The notes under the pieces are model-generated. The model was not told the DNA's origin, did not search any database, and worked only from the letters and a program-made list of their open reading frames with translations. From CBDHHC01 sp965263345 (GTDB lineage: Bacteria > Pseudomonadota > Alphaproteobacteria > Rhizobiales > CBDHHC01), in the NCBI GenBank assembly GCA_965263345.1, contig CBDHHC010000024.1, positions 62,001 to 126,000 of the forward strand: 64,000 bases of DNA. The letters are read 5' to 3'. The position numbers were made by a program, and so were the translations under genes. This document shows positions 51,152 to 58,533 of this stretch, piece by piece; positions within the stretch are counted from its first letter, which is position 1, and every line of letters starts with the position of its first letter.

Positions 51152-52981
51152 TTATTCGACCGTATAAGTTGCAAAAGCTCTGGCCAAAATATCATTATTA
51201 TCATTTCCCAATGAAGCATTTAAATCAAAGCGAAATTGTCTTGTTTTTCTTGCAGCCGCCGTCGCGAGCTTTTGTCTAATTTCATCGAGCTTACCAAGAT
51301 TCTGGCGTCCACAAACAGCAAACATTTGATAAGTTCCCAAAGGAGGTTGAATAGTCAATTTTCCAGGAGCATTCGGGATGGGCAATTGTCGCCTCACATT
51401 TGCATCCAATGTTGGTGTACCCATCCAGATTTTATTGTCTACGCCATCCACAACAGCTCTTGGATCATAAGCAGTCGTTTTATTTTCAGAGTCGACCGTA
51501 TAGATAATAAAATCACATTTTTTATTTGCCTGAACCGCAAAACTAAAATTATCGCCAACTTTGAATTTCGTTGTTGGAAGTTGAATCTTAATAGCAAATG
51601 GAACTTCAGGCTTCGTTTCTGGATTTGAGGTATGAGAGGTTTGATTGGATGAGACCGGTTTTTCTGTTGCTCCCTCGTTTTTATTCACATCATCTTTATT
51701 TATATTCGGATCAACTTTCGTAATCTCAACAGCAGGGGACGTTTTATTGCCCGGAGAAGTATCTGGGACTGCATAAATGAGTACCACAATTGCTATAATA
51801 CCAAGTAATGAAGCAACTGCGAGCAATAATGCGCCTGCATTCGCCCCTTTTTTCCGAGGACCAGCAGGTTTATAACGTCTATGTTGATTATTTTTGTTTG
51901 AAGTCTCAACTTTGATGTTGAGATCAGGCATAGTTTTATGTATTTGAGCCTTTGCGTGGTCTATTTCGCTCATAGAGTCTTGATTGCCCACAATGACCAA
52001 ATGATCTTCACCATCAACATACCAATTGAATGATGAGTCAGGAATATTGCTATTTGTAAGCTCATATTCTAATTGTTCGAGCTGGTTCCAGACCACTTCA
52101 ACGGCCAAGATATCTGTTTTCAGTTCAGTCATTGACTGATGTCGGTCATTTTTATCCAGGCTTGTGGCTTTGCTGATAACCGGACAAAGTAGTTTTTCCT
52201 TTTCTCCTAAAGGCAAAGCATCATTATTTTTTAAGAGCCTGTCATCTTGCCGGTTAATGCTTGAGGGGGGATGTTCCCCAAGCAAACAATGCAGGGCAAT
52301 ACATCCAAAAGAATAGATATCTAGAGCAGGGGTCTGCGTCTCCCCAATATTATATTGTTCTGGTGGAGAATAACCATCACTATAAACATTCGCAATTGTC
52401 TTCGTCCGTATCGCACTTGTATTGCGCGCAGCACCAAAATCAATGATCACAGGATTATCCAGGCTTTTGCGAAGCAGAATATTTCTTGGGGTCAAATCAC
52501 GATGGAGTAAATCAGCCTCATGTATCGTAATAAGGGCATCAAGAGCTGGGTATAAAAAGCGCAATAAGTCTTTTCCATTAATTTTCCCATGCGTCTTGAT
52601 ATAGTCTTCAAGCGTAACCCCTTCTATATATTCCATAACCAGATAGGCTGTACCAAATTCTCTAAAATGATCTTCAACCTGCACAATATTAGGGTGTCGG
52701 CATTGGTTAAGTCTTCGGCCTTCCTCAACAAAATCACGAATGCCACGGTCATACAGCTCTTGATCAGCAGCAGATATTGGGTACACATTCCCATCTGATT
52801 CTCGAACAGCAAGAGAATTTGGTAAAAATTCTTTAACGGCAAAGGCTTTATTATATTCACCCGATCGGCATAAGTAAGTAATCGCAAAGCCACCTCGGCC
52901 CAAGACGCCCTCAACAGTAAATCGCCCGCCAATAACTTTTCCCGGCGGTTGTGCGCCTCTTATTTCTTGTTCTTGAGACAT
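51152..52981 (-). CDS. Membrane serine/threonine protein kinase with C-terminal DUF4384-like domain
   Basis: 609 residues. Kinase domain (about 20-290): Gly loop 'G-R-G-G-F-A-I-T-Y', ATP Lys in 'F-A-V-K-E-F', catalytic loop 'L-H-R-D-L-T-P-R-N-I', 'I-D-F-G-A-A-R'. A basic stretch (about 365) and one membrane helix (about 380-400) follow, then an outer domain (about 460-575) with 'F-K-V-G-D-N-F-S-F' and 'A-V-C-G-R' of DUF4384 type. The outer domain probably senses a signal and the inner domain phosphorylates unknown partners. First gene of the operon; AAAGGGA precedes the ATG. Confidence 0.92.
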   Translation of the reverse strand: MSQEQEIRGAQPPGKVIGGRFTVEGVLGRGGFAITYLCRSGEYNKAFAVKEFLPNSLAVRESDGNVYPISAADQELYDRGIRDFVEEGRRLNQCRHPNIVQVEDHFREFGTAYLVMEYIEGVTLEDYIKTHGKINGKDLLRFLYPALDALITIHEADLLHRDLTPRNILLRKSLDNPVIIDFGAARNTSAIRTKTIANVYSDGYSPPEQYNIGETQTPALDIYSFGCIALHCLLGEHPPSSINRQDDRLLKNNDALPLGEKEKLLCPVISKATSLDKNDRHQSMTELKTDILAVEVVWNQLEQLEYELTNSNIPDSSFNWYVDGEDHLVIVGNQDSMSEIDHAKAQIHKTMPDLNIKVETSNKNNQHRRYKPAGPRKKGANAGALLLAVASLLGIIAIVVLIYAVPDTSPGNKTSPAVEITKVDPNINKDDVNKNEGATEKPVSSNQTSHTSNPETKPEVPFAIKIQLPTTKFKVGDNFSFAVQANKKCDFIIYTVDSENKTTAYDPRAVVDGVDNKIWMGTPTLDANVRRQLPIPNAPGKLTIQPPLGTYQMFAVCGRQNLGKLDEIRQKLATAAARKTRQFRFDLNASLGNDNNDILARAFATYTVE

Positions 52982-53308
52982 GCCTGGGTCCCTTTAATAT
53001 TATTTTTCAATGTAAATGACATAAAGAATATACAGCTGTTTGTTCTTATTCTATATTTGTTATATAATTTTACCCTCAATAGGTATCATAATAAATTTAT
53101 GAAGTGGGACATTTATGTCCTCAAAGAGAGATTACACTACACTTTCTTTATGAAAATTTCAAAACTTTTAGGAATAACAAGTCTTATAAAATTCAGATCT
53201 AATCTTAAAATCCGCCCAGAAATCCCTCCAGTCATCATCAATATTCATTGACTATTCATATAAATAAACATACATACTTATCACAACTTATACACCCCGG
53301 AGGTAACC

Positions 53309-53344
53309 ATGACTGAAGATAGCTCAACTCTGGGAGGATGCTGA
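53309..53344 (+). CDS. Eleven-codon leader peptide upstream of the EF-G paralogue
   Basis: ATG with a perfect GGAGG at good spacing starts M-T-E-D-S-S-T-L-G-G-C and stops at 53342-53344. Its last codons form the 5' arm of the following hairpin. No other small frame nearby has such a site. The role is inferred: its translation would open the hairpin. Confidence 0.5.
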   Translation: MTEDSSTLGGC

Positions 53345-53369
53345 TTTAAAGTCTATCACCATGCCTCCC
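53332..53369 (+). promoter_or_regulatory. Hairpin overlapping the leader peptide
   Basis: GGGAGG-ATG pairs with CAT-G-CCTCCC (one bulged G) with a 19-base loop. It overlaps the end of the leader ORF, in the 5' untranslated region of the EF-G-like gene. This is the arrangement of translation-coupled attenuators. Confidence 0.5.
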
Positions 53370-53556
53370 AACGCAAAGCACACATCCTTGTCTTAAGTTC
53401 TTTTCCTGTGACTTTGCACTCTCAATAAAAACCAAAATAAATAGTATCTCAGATATGAGATGACAAAGAATGAAATGTGCAATAACTTATTTGCTGCATA
53501 CCATTCTGCGTATCCGCATGTATGAGATCTATAAGCGTCATGAAAAGGAAGAAACA

Positions 53557-55611
53557 ATGAGACGCTTCAGACGAAATATTGGGATCATGGCTCATATTGA
53601 TGCTGGAAAAACCACATTAACAGAACGCATCCTTTTTAACACAGGACGATTGCACACCATAGGGGATGTCCATAAGGGCACAGCCGAAATGGATTTTCGT
53701 GATCTTGAAAAGAAACACGGGATCACCATTTCTGCGGCCGCAACATCCTGTGAGTGGAAAGACCATCGGATCACAATCATTGATACCCCAGGTCACGTCG
53801 ATTTCACAATTGAAGTGGAACGTTCCTTACGTGTGTTGGACTCAAGCGTAGCTGTATTCTCTGCCGTGTCAGGCGTTGAACCACAAACTGAAACAGTTTG
53901 GCGTCAAGCCAACAAGTTTCATGTGCCCCGCATCTGTTTTATCAACAAAATGGATCTAATGGGCGCTGACTTTTTGCGCTGTGTTGACATGATCGCAGAA
54001 AGACTATCCGCCAACCCATTGGTGATCCAGTTACCAATCGGCGCGGAAGCAGACTTCTGTGGTGTGATCGATCTTATAACCATGTCGGCCTTTGTTTGGG
54101 AAAAGGATGAGAAAGATCCCAAACAAACGGACATTCCAGATGAGCTTTTTGACGAATGCAAAACCTATCGTCAAAAACTCATTGAACAGCTTGTCGAGAT
54201 CGATGAGCAGGCTATGGAGATATATTTAGATGATGAAAGTAAATTAAAAGATAATGATTTGCGCAAGCTTGTCCGTAAAGGCACGATAGCACAAGACTTC
54301 ACACCTGTTCTATGTGGGTCTGCCTATCGCAACATCGGCGTTCAAACTTTGCTTGATGCTGTGGTGGACTATTGTCCAGCGCCTGAAGATTGTCCTTCTA
54401 TTGAAGGCCAGGATCTTCGCTCTGGCGATAGGATCACACTTGTCTCTGACAAAGACGAGAAACTTACAGCTCTTGCATTTAAAGTGCAGATGAGCCGTTA
54501 CGGCGCTTTGACCTTTGTCAGGTTGTATTCCGGCCAGATGGTCAAAGGCATGAGTGTTACAAACACAACCAAAACCCAGAAAGAGCGGATCAGTCGGATC
54601 ATGCACATGCATGCCAATGATCAGCTTGAAGTCCAGGAGGCTGTTGCCGGCGATATCGTGGCGGTCACAGGTTTGAAAGGCACAAACTCAGGAGACACAT
54701 TAAGCGGTCTTCAAGACCAGATCCTTTTACCTGGTCTGAGTTGTCCAGAACCTGTCATCGAAGCTGTGATTGAACCCAAAGCAGCCATCGATCAGGAAAA
54801 GATGTCTCTTGCGCTCTCGCTGATCTCAAGAGAAGATCCGTCACTTCATATCACAAGTGACCCTGAGACAGGACAAACTCTGGTGAAGGGTATGGGAGAG
54901 TTACATCTCGATATCCTGGTTGAGAGTTTGGAACATGAGCATAATGTCAATGTGTCGATCGGTCAGCCACGCGTGGCCTACCGTGAAGCCATTACAGCGC
55001 GATCAGACATCGCTTACCTCCATAGTAAGCAGGATGGGGGTCAAGGCCAATATGCCAAGCTGGAACTGATATTCGAACCAGCGCCTGAAGGAAAAACAGG
55101 GCTGTTCTTTGAGAACAAAATCGTCGGCGGTGTTATTCCAAAAGAATATATCCCATCGGTCGAAAAAGCTCTGGAACAATCCCTTCAGGAAGGTGTCTTG
55201 GCAGGCTACCCAATGCTTGGACTAAAAGCGACCTTGGTTGATGGTGGGTATCACCGAACGGATTCTTCGAGCATGGCGTTTGAAGTGGCAACACGAAAAG
55301 CATACAAGCTGGGTTTGGCAAAAGCAAAACCCGTTCTGTTAGAACCGATGATGAAAGTCGAAGTGACCACACCATCAGACTATCTAGGCTCCGTCATCGG
55401 AGACCTGAATAGCCGCCGAGGAATGGTCTGCGCCTCTGATGTCAAAGACAATGCGCACGAAGTCATCGCGCATGTGCCATTGGCAAACATGTTCGGCTAC
55501 GTAAACAGACTGCGCTCCCTCTCATGCGGGCGCGCCAGCTTTACAATGCAGTTCGACCATTATGAGCAAGTGCCACAAAGCATTTCTGATGATGTGTTAA
55601 AAGCGAGCTGA
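53557..55611 (+). CDS. Elongation factor G paralogue
   Basis: 684 residues from the MRRFRRN start, preceded by AGGAAG; a longer upstream frame has no support. The GTPase motifs are intact: 'A-H-I-D-A-G-K-T-T' (P loop, about 12-20), 'D-T-P-G-H-V-D-F' and 'N-K-M-D' (about 132-135). Domains II to V follow in order. It differs from standard FusA at the switch region ('G-T-A-E-M-D-F-R-D-L-E-K-K-H-G-I-T-I') and is not near rpsL/rpsG/tuf. It may be a secondary EF-G with a special role (ribosome recycling, drug or stress response). The end of its gene is duplicated at 61031. Confidence 0.9.
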   Translation: MRRFRRNIGIMAHIDAGKTTLTERILFNTGRLHTIGDVHKGTAEMDFRDLEKKHGITISAAATSCEWKDHRITIIDTPGHVDFTIEVERSLRVLDSSVAVFSAVSGVEPQTETVWRQANKFHVPRICFINKMDLMGADFLRCVDMIAERLSANPLVIQLPIGAEADFCGVIDLITMSAFVWEKDEKDPKQTDIPDELFDECKTYRQKLIEQLVEIDEQAMEIYLDDESKLKDNDLRKLVRKGTIAQDFTPVLCGSAYRNIGVQTLLDAVVDYCPAPEDCPSIEGQDLRSGDRITLVSDKDEKLTALAFKVQMSRYGALTFVRLYSGQMVKGMSVTNTTKTQKERISRIMHMHANDQLEVQEAVAGDIVAVTGLKGTNSGDTLSGLQDQILLPGLSCPEPVIEAVIEPKAAIDQEKMSLALSLISREDPSLHITSDPETGQTLVKGMGELHLDILVESLEHEHNVNVSIGQPRVAYREAITARSDIAYLHSKQDGGQGQYAKLELIFEPAPEGKTGLFFENKIVGGVIPKEYIPSVEKALEQSLQEGVLAGYPMLGLKATLVDGGYHRTDSSSMAFEVATRKAYKLGLAKAKPVLLEPMMKVEVTTPSDYLGSVIGDLNSRRGMVCASDVKDNAHEVIAHVPLANMFGYVNRLRSLSCGRASFTMQFDHYEQVPQSISDDVLKAS

Positions 55612-55790
55612 TAAGAGGAGATTGAGGAAGGCGGCTAACTGTGGTTGCCTTTCTTACCAACCAAAACGTCCCCCACACACACGTCATTCCCAAAGTTTGC
55701 CAGCCCTGAAAGATTAGCAGGCCCCAAAGCTGATCTGAGCAAACTAGTGGGAACCCATAATACAGCGATGATCAAGGCACCAAACAGATC
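55572..55790. repeat. EF-G gene 3' end plus downstream, copy 1 of direct repeat
   Basis: The last 13 codons and about 180 bases after the stop recur at 61031-61240 in direct orientation with scattered differences. The pair flanks the Ala-X membrane protein and aioBA. Confidence 0.85.
55628..55655 (+). terminator. Terminator of the EF-G-like gene
   Basis: AAGGC and GCCTT with an inner AAC/GTT pairing, followed by TCTT. Weaker than its diverged twin at 61086. Confidence 0.5.
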
Positions 55791-55855
55791 TAAATAAGTT
55801 GCAACATATGTATGAAGTCATAGATGTATATAACTGAATTATATGTGGTTATGGG

Positions 55856-55873
55856 TTCCTGCTTTCGCAGGAA
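55856..55873. repeat. REP-like short palindrome
   Basis: TTCCTGC-TTTC-GCAGGAA followed by TGACGG. This is the core seen in common extragenic repeats (often GGAATGAC next to the palindrome) of many proteobacteria. One full copy is visible here. Confidence 0.6.
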
Positions 55874-56028
55874 TGACGGCGGTGGGGATGTTGGTTAGGT
55901 GCTTTACTGACACATTCCTGTGCAACGAACCCAAAAACATTTGTCAACTCTATAATGGACATTGTGTTTCATAGAATGATCTATTAAATTACCCACCATA
56001 CTTACAAAGAATTTTTTTAGGTGGCGGC

Positions 56029-57585
56029 ATGAGTACTCAATTATTTATCAATTGGCTCAAAGACATAATTGAACCTTTAGGAATAAATTTTAGTTTTTTT
56101 CTTTTATTCGTCTTGACGGCATATGGCCTCAGAGTTCTTCACATCCACAATGTCAATATTCTTGATAATTTAGACGACGACAACAGAAATAGCCACGATC
56201 ATAAAAAACTACTATCACAAGAAAAACCCATAGAACCCATTAGTTCCAAAAAATATCGAGACCATTTACAAATCGTGTTGAATTGGTTGGATGATAAGCT
56301 TGGAGAGCAGTCCTGGGGGCCTAAATCCTATGATTTGTGCTTGCGCTTAGCAGTTGTTTATCCAATATTCGCAATAATCCTGATCTGGATACTCACAGGT
56401 GAAAACACCTCTGGCATCGAAGGGTTTTTGCCAAGACTCAACCAACGGGAACATTTTATCAGTGTAATCAGTCTCATTTTCATTTTATTTAGTCTATTTC
56501 AGTTTTTTCAAGAGCGTAAAAAAGGCCATTCCCTTCGTGCCATGATCTGGCTCGCTGTCGTTGCCGCTGTCGCTTTAGCTGGCGTTGTCGCTTTCGCTTT
56601 CGCTTTAGCTGGCGCTTTCGTTTTCGCTGGCGCTTTCGCTTTAGCTGTCGCTTTCGCTGGCGCTGTCGCTTTCGCTGGCGCTGGCGCTGTCGTTTTAGCT
56701 TTAGCTGGCGCTGGCGCTTTAGCTGTCGCTGGCGTTGTCGCTTTCGCTGGCGCTTTCGCTTTAGCTGTCGCTTTCGCTGGCGCTGGCGCTTTCGCTGGCA
56801 CTGTCAGCGCTTTATTGTACATGCAATTCACTTTATCAAGAAGGGTATCTCAGTCAATTTCGCATATCATCACATGGTTTTTATATGTAGCGCTGATTTT
56901 TATTATATGTTTCTATGCAAAAGATTTGAACTTAAATGATACTAGCAAACCTCTTCTCGTATTCTTTGTTATGTTACCTCTGATCAATGTTGTCTTCGAT
57001 TGGGTGTCTCTAGGATTAACGAGACATCTTTTAAAAAAATCATTGGAAAGTAAATTGCCCGTCCTGTTTGGGATCATTGATTTTATAGCTGCAATTCTCA
57101 TTCTTATTCTTTTAGCGGTTTGCATGACGATTGGGTTACAAACGATGAATATTCTTGCGCATGCTGACGCACCTTATTGGACTATTATTGATCTTGGAAC
57201 TATTTTTACAACCTTGAAACAACGCCCAGATGATATGGCTGTTTGGTGGGTTTATTTTATTTTATTCTCAACCTTATTTCCAAGTTTCGTGCATATGGTC
57301 GTCGTCTCGGGTTGGGCAATGACAATCGCTATCCCAGAACGGTGTTTACTAAAACAACAAGCGGCTATTAAAAAGGGATTTAAGGGTCGATATACAGATC
57401 TGCTTTGGACAGCCAGATTCAGAACATTCCGCCAGGTGAGCGCCGTGGCCATTACTCTTGTAGGCGTGACGATCTTAGCGACCTTCTTATGGGGATTATC
57501 CCTCGGATTGCCCCAGCTCGCGTGGTTTATTTTAAACACCTGCGAAGCAATCGCAAAAGGCCTGGGCGATTTCCCCCGCGAGTAA
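56029..57585 (+). CDS. Membrane protein with long Ala-X repeat
   Basis: 518 residues. Helices at about 20-35 and 108-128, a third at about 142-162, then a low-complexity stretch (about 175-260) in which Ala alternates with Phe, Val, Gly or Leu. Several further helices (about 280-300, 305-325, 345-375, 395-425, 460-500) follow. The repeat would form very tight membrane helices. AGGTGG precedes the ATG. I do not recognise the family. It lies in the segment bracketed by the duplicated EF-G end, together with aioBA. Confidence 0.7.
   Translation: MSTQLFINWLKDIIEPLGINFSFFLLFVLTAYGLRVLHIHNVNILDNLDDDNRNSHDHKKLLSQEKPIEPISSKKYRDHLQIVLNWLDDKLGEQSWGPKSYDLCLRLAVVYPIFAIILIWILTGENTSGIEGFLPRLNQREHFISVISLIFILFSLFQFFQERKKGHSLRAMIWLAVVAAVALAGVVAFAFALAGAFVFAGAFALAVAFAGAVAFAGAGAVVLALAGAGALAVAGVVAFAGAFALAVAFAGAGAFAGTVSALLYMQFTLSRRVSQSISHIITWFLYVALIFIICFYAKDLNLNDTSKPLLVFFVMLPLINVVFDWVSLGLTRHLLKKSLESKLPVLFGIIDFIAAILILILLAVCMTIGLQTMNILAHADAPYWTIIDLGTIFTTLKQRPDDMAVWWVYFILFSTLFPSFVHMVVVSGWAMTIAIPERCLLKQQAAIKKGFKGRYTDLLWTARFRTFRQVSAVAITLVGVTILATFLWGLSLGLPQLAWFILNTCEAIAKGLGDFPRE
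56554..56809 (+). repeat. GCT-NNN hexanucleotide repeat tract
   Basis: Nearly every second codon is GCT and the codons between are TTC, GGC, GTC, GTT or TTA, giving a 256-bp repetitive tract inside the gene. The minus strand of the tract is also open and would read as an Ala/Pro/Lys repeat. The tract is a likely site of slippage. Confidence 0.9.
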
Positions 57586-57908
57586 GACTTTGCAAGCCTG
57601 GCCCATACATCCATATCAATCTTGCGTCATGGTATAAAGTAGATAGGCCAACATGATCAAAAACACTTATTACAAAGTATAAGAATTTTACTATAGATTT
57701 ATTTAGAAAAAACAGATTACACTCATAGGATTCACTGATATTATTTTATACTATTCAGTAAACGTTATAAGAACGAATTTAGATATCGAAACGTAATAAT
57801 GAATATTACGACAGATCAAATTTCGCATTCTATGACCTGAAGAATGATTTATAAATGCTAGAAAAGCGATCCAATCAGGTTTTATCAATCCGGGGCAGAA
57901 AAATATAA

Positions 57909-57926
57909 TTGGCAGACGACTGCCAA
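57909..57926. promoter_or_regulatory. Inverted repeat upstream of aioB
   Basis: TTGGCAG-ACGA-CTGCCAA, 7-bp perfect arms, ending 37 bases before the aioB ATG. It could be an operator or an mRNA hairpin. It is not a good sigma-54 site: the distance between its GG and GC pairs is one base short. Confidence 0.5.
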
Positions 57927-57963
57927 ATAAAATTTCTTTGAAAAGACCTGGGAGGGTAAACTC

Positions 57964-58515
57964 ATGGATCATAATGATCACAGTCTTAAACCACCAAAAT
58001 CCTGTAAAAAAATGATTGATGTAGGTCGTAGACGGTTCCTGGCCGGAACTGGATCAGCCGTTGCTGGCGTTGCTGTTGCTGGCGCAATCTCAGGACACGC
58101 CAAAGCGGAGCCAGCAAAAGCTTTAGTTGAGTATCCATCTCAAAAACTTGCAAATATCAAAGATCTTAAAGTCAATGAACCATTGGACATTACATACCCT
58201 GATGATGATGCACCTGGAGTGCTTTTAAAACTGGGCCAGCGTGTAGCCAGCGGTATCGGGCCTGATGGCGACGTCGTTGGTTTCTCTACCGTTTGTCCGC
58301 ATAAAGGATATCCGTTAGCCTACGATGCGTCTGACAAAGTCTTTAATTGTCCCGGACATTATTCTCGTTTTGATGCAGAAAAAGATGGTCAGCAAATTTG
58401 GGGACAGGCAACCCAAAACCTCCCACAATATGATTTGCGAATTGATGATGAAGGAAACATCTATGCCGAAGGTGTAGATGAGTTGCTTTATGGTCGATTG
58501 AGCAATGTGCTTTAA
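57964..58515 (+). CDS. aioB: Arsenite oxidase small (Rieske) subunit
   Basis: 183 residues. A twin-arginine signal ('V-G-R-R-R-F-L-A-G-T', about 20-29, with a hydrophobic stretch to about 50) exports the folded complex. The Rieske [2Fe-2S] ligands are C-P-H (about 104-106) and C-P-G-H (about 122-125). The two extra cysteines that form a disulfide in many Rieske proteins are Tyr and Gly here, as in alphaproteobacterial AioB. It passes electrons from the molybdenum subunit to a periplasmic carrier. GGGAGGG precedes the ATG; 18 bases separate it from aioA. Confidence 0.95.
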   Translation: MDHNDHSLKPPKSCKKMIDVGRRRFLAGTGSAVAGVAVAGAISGHAKAEPAKALVEYPSQKLANIKDLKVNEPLDITYPDDDAPGVLLKLGQRVASGIGPDGDVVGFSTVCPHKGYPLAYDASDKVFNCPGHYSRFDAEKDGQQIWGQATQNLPQYDLRIDDEGNIYAEGVDELLYGRLSNVL

Positions 58516-58533
58516 AGGAAGGGAGATGAGAAA

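Noticed and set aside
56508..56831. Minus-strand gene for an Ala/Pro/Lys-rich histone-like protein
   Set aside because: It is the antisense of the GCT-repeat tract; the plus-strand frame extends far beyond the tract and has a ribosome binding site, the minus frame does not.
57909..57926. Sigma-54 promoter of aioBA
   Set aside because: TGGCA...TGCC looks similar, but the GG-to-GC spacing is one base too short, and the symmetry is better explained as an inverted repeat.
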